Shown one piece after another: positions 56,270 through 64,000 of a DNA stretch of 64,000 nt; the first letter of the stretch is position 1; every line of letters begins with the position of its first letter. Under the pieces are notes generated by a model. That model made no database searches. It was not told the DNA's origin and saw only the letters and a list, made by a program, of their open reading frames with translations. The DNA comes from an uncultured Aquimarina sp. (lineage in GTDB: Bacteria > Bacteroidota > Bacteroidia > Flavobacteriales > Flavobacteriaceae): positions 62,001-126,000 of the forward strand of contig CANMLG010000016.1 of the NCBI GenBank assembly GCA_947498765.1, written 5' to 3'. A program made the position numbers and the translations under genes.

Positions 56270-56800
56270 ATGTCAAAATTAACAATACCAAAAAGAGAAG
56301 AAGTATCAGCAGCAAATCAGGCAATTTTTGATAACCTTGAAAAAGCAGTAGGTTTTGTGCCTAATATTTATGCAGCCATGGCACATTCTGAAAATGGGTT
56401 AGGGAATTATTTGCAATATTCTGGTGGAAAAACTTCATTTAATAATAAAGAAAAAGAAGTTATTGATTTAGCAGTAAGCCAAGTAAACGGATGTCAATAT
56501 TGTTTGGCAGCTCATACAGCTATGGGTAAAATGAATGGCTTTAATGAAGATGAAATTATAGGTCTTAGACAAGCAAATTCTGAAGACACTAAATTTAGTG
56601 CGTTGGCAAAATTAGCACAATCAATTGCGGCTAATAAAGGAAAAGCAAGTGATGCTGAGGTAGAAGCTTTTTATGGAGTAGGCTATACTAAAGAAAATTT
56701 AGTTGATTTAGTTATTGCTGTTGGGATTATTACAACTACTAATTTTTTCCACAATTTAACAGATGTAGCTATTGATTTTCCTTTAGCGAAAAGTTTATAA
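56270..56800 (+). CDS. AhpD-like carboxymuconolactone decarboxylase-family protein
   Basis: 176 aa. Redox pair Cys75-x2-Cys78 with His82 in NGCQYCLAAH, the AhpD-type peroxidase active site; helices around it match the CMD fold (FNNKEKEVIDLAVSQV). Likely a small alkylhydroperoxidase or disulfide reductase. Separate from the GH16 gene by 120 nt; own hairpin terminator. Confidence 0.9.
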   Translation: MSKLTIPKREEVSAANQAIFDNLEKAVGFVPNIYAAMAHSENGLGNYLQYSGGKTSFNNKEKEVIDLAVSQVNGCQYCLAAHTAMGKMNGFNEDEIIGLRQANSEDTKFSALAKLAQSIAANKGKASDAEVEAFYGVGYTKENLVDLVIAVGIITTTNFFHNLTDVAIDFPLAKSL

Positions 56801-56818
56801 ATTACCGAATATAAATTT

Positions 56819-56859
56819 ACACCAAAGACTACTTTTTTATAGTAGTCTTTTGGTGTTTT
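56819..56859. terminator. Terminator between the AhpD-like gene and proline dehydrogenase
   Basis: ACACCAAAGACTAC / GTAGTCTTTTGGTGT stem (one extra T on the right arm) with T run; lies between convergent genes. Confidence 0.82.
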
Positions 56860-56892
56860 ATAGAATAATGAATACATAGTTTATTGGATATA

Positions 56893-58065
56893 CTAAGGTC
56901 TATTTTTAGAGGCTTTTCTACGTTTTAATTCTTGAGTAATTAAACTTAATTCTCTACTGGTTTGTCCGGCAATAGAAGTATTTTCTTGTGCTCTTCTAAT
57001 CAAATAAGGGAGTATTTCTTTTATAGGAGCATAGGGCATGTATTTAGCAACATTGTAACCTTTAGCGGCTAAGTTAAAGCTAATATGATCACTCATTCCT
57101 AACAGTTGTGAAAAATAAATACGGGTATCGTTTGGAAGTATATTATGTTTTTTCATCAATTTAGTAAGTAATATAGTACTGTATTCGTTATGGCTACCGC
57201 AACAAATAGCAAGGTGTTCTATATTTTTAATACAAAGCTCAAGTGCTAGATTAAAATCAGTGTCACAATTCTTTTTGGTATTATGTATTGGGGATTCATA
57301 ATTTAGTTTAGTTGCTCTTTCATTTTCTTTTTCAACATAAGCACCACGTACTAACTTTAAGCCTACATAAAATTTTTCAGTTTTACCTAGATCAATAATT
57401 TTTTTTAAAGCGTCTAATTGATTTTTACGATACAATTGTATGGTGTTGTAAATTAACGAGGTTTTTTTATTATACTGGCACATTAACTGTATTACAATAA
57501 CATCAATTGCATCTTGAATCCAACTTTCTTCAGCATCAAAAAAGATAGGGATATTCGCTTTTAAGGCCTTTTTGCACAGTTCATTTATTTGATAAATAGC
57601 TTTAGTAAAATATATTTCTTCTTCTTGGTTTAGTGTATTATTTGGATTGTTTTTTTTACAGAGGATATCAAAATTTATAAAACCAGTCATTTTAAAAACA
57701 ACAAATGGAATATGTGGATTGTTTTTAGCTTTTTCAATAAGTAAAAAAGCTTCGTTAAAGGTGCTCTGGTGATTTTCAGTATTATGTTCTACTGAGTAAT
57801 CTAATATTGTTTTTATATTTGATTCGGCTAATTTGTTAATGCTTTTATTGCAATCTTCTCTATGTTGACCTCCACAAAAATGTTTAAAAACACTATGCTT
57901 AACTATAAATATTGGAAATTTAAGGGGCATAAAAAGTTTAAGTAATATGGGACTTACTTTAGTTAACCACTGCCAACCAATTAATTTAAATAACCAATAA
58001 GCTCTTTTTAATTCATTGGTACTTTTGGAACGAAAAGCAATTTGAGTATCACTAAAATTCAGCAT
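56893..58065 (-). CDS. Proline dehydrogenase
   Basis: FAD enzyme that oxidises proline to pyrroline-5-carboxylate. 390 aa monofunctional type. Beta/alpha-barrel motifs: FVVFKMTGF, IFFDAEESWIQDAID, FYVGLKLVRGAYVEKE and the C-terminal YNVAKYMPYAPIKEILPYLIRRAQEN, whose Tyr/Arg residues bind proline. The P5C dehydrogenase partner is not adjacent. Confidence 0.94.
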   Translation of the reverse strand: MLNFSDTQIAFRSKSTNELKRAYWLFKLIGWQWLTKVSPILLKLFMPLKFPIFIVKHSVFKHFCGGQHREDCNKSINKLAESNIKTILDYSVEHNTENHQSTFNEAFLLIEKAKNNPHIPFVVFKMTGFINFDILCKKNNPNNTLNQEEEIYFTKAIYQINELCKKALKANIPIFFDAEESWIQDAIDVIVIQLMCQYNKKTSLIYNTIQLYRKNQLDALKKIIDLGKTEKFYVGLKLVRGAYVEKENERATKLNYESPIHNTKKNCDTDFNLALELCIKNIEHLAICCGSHNEYSTILLTKLMKKHNILPNDTRIYFSQLLGMSDHISFNLAAKGYNVAKYMPYAPIKEILPYLIRRAQENTSIAGQTSRELSLITQELKRRKASKNRP

Positions 58066-58290
58066 CTTTTTTAGATTTTTTGAGGCTATACAATTTATAA
58101 ATTTAGTTGCTGAATTTAGTGCTATTTTATGGCTATTAACAAAGGTTTATCTAACTAAATTAAGCTGAATTGTTAGATTTATCAGGCTAATAAAAATGAA
58201 CAAATATTATGTGAAACTGTTATTTTTAAATTATAGTTTTTGTGATTTTAGTAAAAAAACTAATACATAAGAACGGAAATGTGATACACC

Positions 58291-58896
58291 TTATTTAGGC
58301 ACTTTAATACCAGCTTCAATACGAATAGTTAAGTTGTTTTCAATAGGAGGAATAGGGCATGAATATCTATGATTGTATACACAAAATGGGTTGTACGATT
58401 TATTAAAGTCAAGAATAATTAGGTCTCCCTCAGGGATACTTAGGTCAATATACCTTCCGCCAGCATAAGTTTCGTTTCCATTAGTTAAATCATTAAAAGG
58501 AAGAAATAATCGATTTCTGTATTTTTTGCTCTTACCTAAATTCGGACTTTGATAAATAGTTAAGCGCTGTTTTTTTCCATTCAATTTAAATTCAATGGAT
58601 CCGTATTTATTAAAACTAGCTAGTCTATCCGATGTAGTTTTTAGTTGTAATGAAGCTGGATTTTTGTATCTACTAAATTTAGCTTCAATTTTATACAAAC
58701 TATCAATAGGAAAAAAATGATGCCCTTTAAAAGTTTTCCGTTCCTTTTTAGGTAATGGTGATTTATAGGGGTTACAGTATAGCTTATTTAATTTTTTTTG
58801 AAAAATTTTAATTTCTTGTGCATGCTTTATTTGTGCATGAGTGCTACCCGTAATTAATAGTATAAATAATGATAAATAGGATAGTTTTAGGCTCAT
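58291..58896 (-). CDS. DUF1684 protein, exported
   Basis: 201 aa with signal peptide (MSLKLSYLSLFILLITGSTHA). DUF1684 signature: FFPIDSLYKIEAKF, YAGGRYIDLSIPEGDLIILDFN and YNPFCVYNHRYSCPIPP. Function unknown. 225-nt spacer upstream of it contains no other gene. Confidence 0.85.
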   Translation of the reverse strand: MSLKLSYLSLFILLITGSTHAQIKHAQEIKIFQKKLNKLYCNPYKSPLPKKERKTFKGHHFFPIDSLYKIEAKFSRYKNPASLQLKTTSDRLASFNKYGSIEFKLNGKKQRLTIYQSPNLGKSKKYRNRLFLPFNDLTNGNETYAGGRYIDLSIPEGDLIILDFNKSYNPFCVYNHRYSCPIPPIENNLTIRIEAGIKVPK

Positions 58897-58957
58897 AATG
58901 GTTAGCGTTTAGCAGAAGTAAGTCTTATAGGTAGTCTGCTGAAACCCTTAAAACTAA

Positions 58958-60304
58958 CTACAAAAACAAAGAAATTATACCTACAGTAGTAAATCCAACA
59001 AGTGCCAATAGGGTAGTCATTATTGTCCAGCTTTTAAATGTCTGCTTTTCTGTTAAGCCTAAATAGTTACTTACTAACCAAAAACCGCTATCATTAACAT
59101 GTGATAAAATTGATGCTCCCGATGCTATAGCAATTACTAATAAGGCTTTGTCTACTTCACTTACGTTAGAAGCTAAAAGTGGAGCAGTTATACCAGCCGA
59201 AGTAATCATAGCCACCGTAGCGGAACCCTGAAGAATTCGAATAAAAACAGCTGCAATAAAAGCAAAAACTATGATTGGAATACCTGCATTAGCAAAATAA
59301 TTAGCGAGCATTTCACCTGTGCCTGTATTGACTAATATTTGTTTAAAAACTCCTCCCGCACCCGTCAATAGGATAATAATACCTGCCGATGACATGGATT
59401 TAGTAGTTATTTTTAAAATAGTTTCTTTATCAACGCCTCGTTTAATTCCTAAAAGATATATGGCAATTAAATTAGCTATTATTAAGGCAGAAAATGGATG
59501 CCCAATCATTTGGATCCATTTTTTTAGTGCTTCAGGAATAATTGAATTTGTTTCAAAGAATGCGCTATTTAAAACGGTATTTAAAACAATTAAAAGAATG
59601 GGAATACCTATGATGCTTAAAACTAAACCTATAGAAGGGTAAGAGTTGTAAGTAGCGGGTACTTCATCTAGTTTAGGAGCGTTAATATGTATTTTGGTGC
59701 TTATATATTTGGCAAATAGAGGGCCACTTATAATGGCAGCAGGAATACCTGTAATAAAACCCAATAAAATAACCCAGCCCAAATCGGCTTTTAAAATATC
59801 GGCAACAGCTACGGGGCCAGGAGTGGGAGGGATAAAAGAATGAGTAATGGCAAGACCAGCTAACAAGGGAATGGCATAGAGTAATAATGATTTTTTTGTT
59901 TTCCGCTGTAGCGAATAAATCAAGGGAACCAAAATTATAAATGCTACATCAAAAAAAACAGGAATAGCCACAAAAAAACCAGTGAGCATTAATGCCCATG
60001 AAGCATTTTTTTCTCCAAATTTGTGCAGTAAGTATTTCGCTAAAGCCTCGGCTCCTCCCGAATGTTCTAGTATAGCACCAAACATGGCACCTAAACCTAC
60101 CACTACGGCAACAAAGCCAAGGGTGTTCCCCATACCATCTTGCATGGTTTTTATAATTTCAGTAGGATCCATGCCTGCAGTAATTCCTACGGCAATACTG
60201 GCGATAAGCAAGGCAATAAAAGCTTGAATTCTAAATTTTAAGATAAGTACCAATAAAGTACTAATTCCTATAAAAACAGCTAGTATTAGTTGATAGTTTA
60301 GCAT
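58958..60304 (-). CDS. Gluconate permease (GntP family)
   Basis: 448 aa, about 12-14 helices. GntP features: TMQDGMGNTLGFVAVVVGLGAMFGA, ITHSFIPPTPGPVAVADILKAD and GSATVAMITSAGI. H+ symport of gluconate or a related sugar acid. Its first base overlaps the last base of gntK, so the genes are cotranscribed and coupled. Confidence 0.93.
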   Translation of the reverse strand: MLNYQLILAVFIGISTLLVLILKFRIQAFIALLIASIAVGITAGMDPTEIIKTMQDGMGNTLGFVAVVVGLGAMFGAILEHSGGAEALAKYLLHKFGEKNASWALMLTGFFVAIPVFFDVAFIILVPLIYSLQRKTKKSLLLYAIPLLAGLAITHSFIPPTPGPVAVADILKADLGWVILLGFITGIPAAIISGPLFAKYISTKIHINAPKLDEVPATYNSYPSIGLVLSIIGIPILLIVLNTVLNSAFFETNSIIPEALKKWIQMIGHPFSALIIANLIAIYLLGIKRGVDKETILKITTKSMSSAGIIILLTGAGGVFKQILVNTGTGEMLANYFANAGIPIIVFAFIAAVFIRILQGSATVAMITSAGITAPLLASNVSEVDKALLVIAIASGASILSHVNDSGFWLVSNYLGLTEKQTFKSWTIMTTLLALVGFTTVGIISLFL

Positions 60305-60804
60305 CAGTAGTTTTTTTGAATTTCACCTAAAATTTTAAGTAAAATTTGAGTTATAATTTGTTGAGGTGTTTGATCAATATTTATATGAATTCCATAATGA
60401 GGAGGTTCCAAAGTATCAAATTGAGATCGGAGTAGTTTTGAATTCATAAAGTGTCCTGTTCGATTTTCTATTCTATTTTTAATAGTTTCAAAGGATCCTT
60501 TTAAATAAACCCATTCAATTTTTTTAGATTGAGAGCTTAATACTATTCGGTAGCTTTCCTTTAATGAGGAACAGGCTAAAATAGCTCCTTTTTGTTGTTC
60601 CCATTCATATAATTTTTTAGCAAGAATCAATAACCAAGGCTTTCTATCGGTATCATCTAGTGCTTTGCCGTTTTTCATTTTATCAATATTTGATTGGGGA
60701 TGAAAATCATCTGCATCATAATAATCAAGGTCAGTTTTTTTAGCTAGTAGTTTAGCTATAGTTGATTTTCCACTCCCACTAACTCCCATTACAATAATAA
60801 TCAT
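60304..60804 (-). CDS. gntK: Gluconokinase
   Basis: Phosphorylates gluconate to 6-phosphogluconate. 166 aa. Walker A GVSGSGKS at residues 7-14, YYDADDFHPQSNIDKMKNG substrate loop, ACSSLKESYR and RTGHFMNSKLLRSQFDTLEPP lid typical of the GntK type. Starts 4 nt after the bglX stop and overlaps the permease gene. Confidence 0.95.
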   Translation of the reverse strand: MIIIVMGVSGSGKSTIAKLLAKKTDLDYYDADDFHPQSNIDKMKNGKALDDTDRKPWLLILAKKLYEWEQQKGAILACSSLKESYRIVLSSQSKKIEWVYLKGSFETIKNRIENRTGHFMNSKLLRSQFDTLEPPHYGIHINIDQTPQQIITQILLKILGEIQKNY

Positions 60805-60808
60805 GCTT

Positions 60809-63094
60809 TTATTTTAAAGTGAAAGAAGTTTTTAAAACATTAGCAGCATTATTACCTACAAATACATTAAAATCACCGGATTCTAAAACAGGTTGTAATG
60901 TGTTGTTTACAAACATTAGATCTTTTGGTGTTAGTGTAAATTCAATAGTTTTTGTTTGCCCTTTTTCAAGAAAAACGGATTTAAATCGTTTTAATTCTTT
61001 TATAGGGCGAGTTAAACTTCCTACAACATCTTGAATATACAATTGCACAATATCAGTACCTGCATTTTTACCTGTATTGGTAGCGGATATAGATAAACTA
61101 ACAGTCTCATTTTTAGAAATATTTGTTTTATGAATTTTTAAATTTTTATAACTAAATGTTGTATAGCCAAGTCCATACCCAAATGGGAAATGCGGTGTTG
61201 CACCTACATCTAAATAATGAGTGGTATTTCCTAATGAACTTTGCCACGCTCCAATAGGAATACTATCCATTTGAACAAAGCCTTTTGAATCAAAAGGTCT
61301 TCCTGTGCTTTTATGGTTATAAAATAATGGAAGTTGTCCAGCGGTTTTTGGCCATGAAATTGGAAGTCTTCCACCAGGTTCACTTTTCCCCCAGAGCATT
61401 TCATAAATTGCAGGTCCACCCATGGTACCTGGGTGCCATGCCATTAAAACAGCATCAACATCATCAATAATATTGGTTATGGTTATGGGTCTACCTGCCA
61501 TAATTATGAGTATAATTGGTTTACCAGTTTTAGCTAAAGCTTTGATTAGAGCTTCTTGTTTACCGGGTAAATCAATATTGGCTCTACTATGCGCTTCTCC
61601 AGATAAAATAGCTTCTTCGCCACCAAAAAATAAAATAACATCAGCTGTTTTGGCTGTTTCAATGGCTTTTTCAAAACCTTGTGTTGATTTGTCTCTACTG
61701 TAGGTTAATCCGTAGGTAAATTTAAAATCAATATTATTATTAGCAAAAGCAGCTGTAGGTGTTACCGTATGTGTTTTATCTCCATCAAAAACCCAAGTTC
61801 CCAATTGCTCAAGTGGTGCATTAGCCAAGGGGCCAATTACGGCTACTTTTGTATTTTTACTTAGAGGAAGAATAGCATTGTTTTTTAGTAATACACTACT
61901 TTTTATAGCAGCTTTTTTAGCAAGTTCTAAATGTTTTTGATCATAAAAATTCCCTGTATTCGTTTTTGATCGATAAGGGTTTTTAAATAAATCAAGGTGA
62001 AACTTCACACGAAGAATATTAGCTACCAAAAAATCTAATTGAGCCTCAGTAACTTTTTTTTCTTGTAATAATTCTTTTAGGTGATGCTCATAGGATTTAC
62101 TAGTCATTTCCATATCAAGTCCAGCATTAAAAGAAAGTTCAGCAGTATGTTTTTCGTTTTTAGCATAACCATGATCAATCATTCCTGTAGTTGAGTTCCA
62201 ATCACTAACTACAAAGCCTTCAAATCCAAGTTTTTCTCTTAAAATATCATTTAACAACCATTTGTTTCCCGAAGCAGGAACTCCATTTACTTCATTAAAA
62301 GAGGTCATTACTGTAGGTGCACCAGCAGCTAATGCAGCTTCAAAAGGTTTTAAATAGGTGTTATGTAATAAAGGTTTGTGTATAATAGCTGTATTATAAT
62401 CCCTTCCTCCAACAGCGGCACCATAACCAATAAAATGTTTGGCGCAAGCAGCTAAACTTGTGGGGTCACTCAAATCATTATTTTGAAAACCTTCAACATA
62501 AGCTTTGGCTAATATGGAAGCTAAATAAGGGTCTTCTCCTGGGGATTCTGCAATTCTACCCCAACGACTATCCTGAGCAATATCTAACATAGGAGCAAAT
62601 GTCCAACGAATACCAAATGATGAAGCTTCAATAGCAGAAACTCTTGCTGCGGATTTAGCAGTTTCTGAATCCCATGATGCGGCTAAACCAAGGGGGATTG
62701 GAAAAATAGTTTTGAATCCATGAATTACATCACGAGCAAAAATTAAAGGAATTCCTTGAGGGCTTTCTTCAATGGCAATACGTTGTAATTCATCTACGTA
62801 GGATTTGTTCATTACATTTAAAAAAGCGCCAATTTTACCATTTTTAACATCTTGTTTTAGTTTTTCAGGTAAATTTTTAGACCTACTCGAAGTGCCCCGG
62901 AGTGCCAATTGACCTATTTTTTGATCTAAAGTCATTTTTGAAATAATATTGGCGATTTTTTTCTCAACAGCATCAGACTGTTGAGAAAAAATGGGAGACA
63001 TTCCAAGAATAAAAAGGATGAAGCTGATTCCTAAAGTAGCATTATTTAAAAAAATAAGGGAACGTGTTTTTTTTCTTATGCTTTTTGTTTTCAT
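60809..63094 (-). CDS. bglX: GH3 beta-glucosidase (BglX type)
   Basis: About 761 aa from ATG 63094 with signal peptide-like start (a TTG two codons upstream is open). GH3 N-domain: HFIGYGAAVGGRDYN and nucleophile Asp in GFVVSDWNST; the (a/b)6 domain has VILFFGGEEAILSGEAHSR with the likely acid/base; a fibronectin III-like C-domain begins near SYKNLKIHK. Periplasmic hydrolysis of beta-linked oligosaccharides. First gene of a bglX-gntK-permease operon. Confidence 0.95.
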   Translation of the reverse strand: MKTKSIRKKTRSLIFLNNATLGISFILFILGMSPIFSQQSDAVEKKIANIISKMTLDQKIGQLALRGTSSRSKNLPEKLKQDVKNGKIGAFLNVMNKSYVDELQRIAIEESPQGIPLIFARDVIHGFKTIFPIPLGLAASWDSETAKSAARVSAIEASSFGIRWTFAPMLDIAQDSRWGRIAESPGEDPYLASILAKAYVEGFQNNDLSDPTSLAACAKHFIGYGAAVGGRDYNTAIIHKPLLHNTYLKPFEAALAAGAPTVMTSFNEVNGVPASGNKWLLNDILREKLGFEGFVVSDWNSTTGMIDHGYAKNEKHTAELSFNAGLDMEMTSKSYEHHLKELLQEKKVTEAQLDFLVANILRVKFHLDLFKNPYRSKTNTGNFYDQKHLELAKKAAIKSSVLLKNNAILPLSKNTKVAVIGPLANAPLEQLGTWVFDGDKTHTVTPTAAFANNNIDFKFTYGLTYSRDKSTQGFEKAIETAKTADVILFFGGEEAILSGEAHSRANIDLPGKQEALIKALAKTGKPIILIIMAGRPITITNIIDDVDAVLMAWHPGTMGGPAIYEMLWGKSEPGGRLPISWPKTAGQLPLFYNHKSTGRPFDSKGFVQMDSIPIGAWQSSLGNTTHYLDVGATPHFPFGYGLGYTTFSYKNLKIHKTNISKNETVSLSISATNTGKNAGTDIVQLYIQDVVGSLTRPIKELKRFKSVFLEKGQTKTIEFTLTPKDLMFVNNTLQPVLESGDFNVFVGNNAANVLKTSFTLK

Positions 63095-63100
63095 AAACAA

Positions 63101-63417
63101 TAATGAGTTATATAAATTTAGGTGTTGATTTGTTTTTAACTTTATTAATAAAAAGGTGATTAAGAGTAATACTGTTTTTGAGGAAGTGGCCTTATTGGAG
63201 TGTTCCGTTAATCTTTATTACTTAGCAACAATTAACTTGAATAGTCAATTTAAATTTGCTTTATACGCCTTTATTTATAAGTGATTTTGGGGAAGAAACC
63301 ACCTTAAGATTAAACCAGTGAGGTATAAATTTCGAAATGAAAATACTATAAAAAAATGAGATTAATAAAAAAATAGTTAATTTTTTATTGTATTTAATAT
63401 ACGTGGGAATTTAAAAC
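63101..63417. other. Upstream region of bglX
   Basis: AT-rich leader of the bglX operon (- strand promoter expected here). No ORF or clear TAnnTTTG on the - strand found. Confidence 0.5.
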
Positions 63418-63455
63418 CAAAAAGTAGGCGAACATTTTTGTTAACCTACTTTTTA
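63418..63455 (-). terminator. Terminator of the right-edge gene
   Basis: AAAGTAGG...CCTACTTT stem with extension GAACA/TGTT; A/T tracts on both sides. Lies downstream of the - strand gene at 63493. Confidence 0.75.
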
Positions 63456-63492
63456 TTCTGTTTAGTATAAATATATTGTATATAAGGATGAT

Positions 63493-64000
63493 TTAAAGTT
63501 TTATAATGCGTTTAGAACTATTTTGTTGATTGTTAATATCAGTAAATAGAAGTATGTGCATACCAGGAGCTAATTGATCTGTGTTTATAGTTGTGATTCC
63601 TGCTGGTATTGTATGAGAACTAATTAATATTCCAGATAGGTCAATTATTTCTAATTCATATGCGGTTGATGTTTCAACAGTAAAAAAAGAAGTAACAAGT
63701 CTAGGTGTAATAATGACAGACGTTTCGGCAAGTATAGTAATATCTGAACAAATACCTATTAATTCCCATGCATCACTATTATCAGGTGTTTCGCCAATTA
63801 CATACCACTTGTTTTTGTAAATACGATGATCAAATGTAATTTGTGTGTTTGGAGTTGAATAGATTATGTTGGCTGACCAATCATTAATATTTGAGCAATC
63901 CATAGTTTCTCCATTACAAATACTAACTAGCCTCCATGGGCCTCCATTTGAAGGTATATCTCCTTTAGTGTACCATTTGTTTTTATAAGCCTTTCCCATA
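63493..64000 (-). CDS. C-terminal part of a T9SS-exported carbohydrate-binding protein (5' partial)
   Basis: The frame is open through the right edge; the Met at 63999 is probably internal. Visible are two copies of a small Trp-rich unit (YKNKWYTKGDIPSNGGPWRL and YKNKWYVIGETPDNSDAWEL), like chitin-binding CBM5/12-type modules, then a type A sorting domain (ITPRLVTSFFTVETSTAYE...APGMHILLF...KRIIKL). The missing N-terminus probably holds a glycoside hydrolase catalytic domain. Confidence 0.8.
   Translation of the reverse strand, partial: MGKAYKNKWYTKGDIPSNGGPWRLVSICNGETMDCSNINDWSANIIYSTPNTQITFDHRIYKNKWYVIGETPDNSDAWELIGICSDITILAETSVIITPRLVTSFFTVETSTAYELEIIDLSGILISSHTIPAGITTINTDQLAPGMHILLFTDINNQQNSSKRIIKL

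Overview
The window is AT-rich chromosomal DNA from a member of the Bacteroidota, most likely a marine Flavobacteriaceae. The evidence is a Na+-translocating NADH:quinone reductase operon, a PorP/SprF-type type IX secretion (T9SS) protein, several secreted proteins with T9SS C-terminal sorting domains, a SusC-like TonB receptor with a carboxypeptidase-like N-domain, TAnnTTTG promoter -7 boxes, A-rich rather than GGAGG ribosome sites, and a GH16 polysaccharidase beside GH3/gluconate genes. No rRNA operon, phage, CRISPR or intact transposase gene is visible.

Layout. 1-2.5 kb: end of the nqr operon (nqrD partial, nqrE, nqrF). 2.6-8.4 kb: uvrB, a PorP/SprF protein, an unrecognised protein with a kinase-like catalytic motif, and a LOG-family protein. 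8.4-14.4 kb: hisS, a small secreted protein, a VC0807-type membrane protein, a beta-helix lipoprotein and lpd. 14.4-16.3 kb: decayed DinB gene, a TM2 protein and a secreted protein. 16.4-19 kb: a VWA/MoxR-type AAA+ pair. 19.2-25 kb: a TonB-like protein, a LuxR-type response regulator with its TPR histidine kinase, and an astacin-like lipoprotein. 25.1-34.2 kb: PPOX protein, lipB, patatin, M1 peptidase, recG, YciO, a secreted protein and a DUF808 protein. 34.2-38.6 kb: DEAD-box helicase and a large DUF285 surface protein.

38.6-42.8 kb is the accessory part and the most unusual stretch. Four degenerate pieces of group II intron RNA lie on the + strand: two 5' halves starting GTGTG, and two 3' ends with recognisable domain V and domain VI plus a bulged branch-point A. 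They alternate with unrelated small cargo genes that are all on the - strand: an alpha/beta hydrolase, a 53-codon ORF, a membrane protein, a ParE-type toxin/antitoxin pair and a secreted protein. Each cargo unit ends within about 10 nt of intron-derived sequence, and a strong imperfect hairpin precedes each GTGTG end. No reverse transcriptase is present. The array faces the 3' end of a tRNA-Leu/tRNA-Gly pair. It resembles a gene-cassette array built around decayed group II introns.

43-64 kb returns to core and carbohydrate genes: mutS, a TonB receptor, a TrmH-type methyltransferase behind ten TTTAGTC repeats, an esterase, folK, an AsmA protein, a secreted GH16 enzyme, an AhpD-like protein, proline dehydrogenase, a DUF1684 protein, a tight bglX-gntK-gluconate permease operon, and the C-terminal end of a T9SS-exported protein cut by the right edge. 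Functions are read by eye from motifs; no database search was run.
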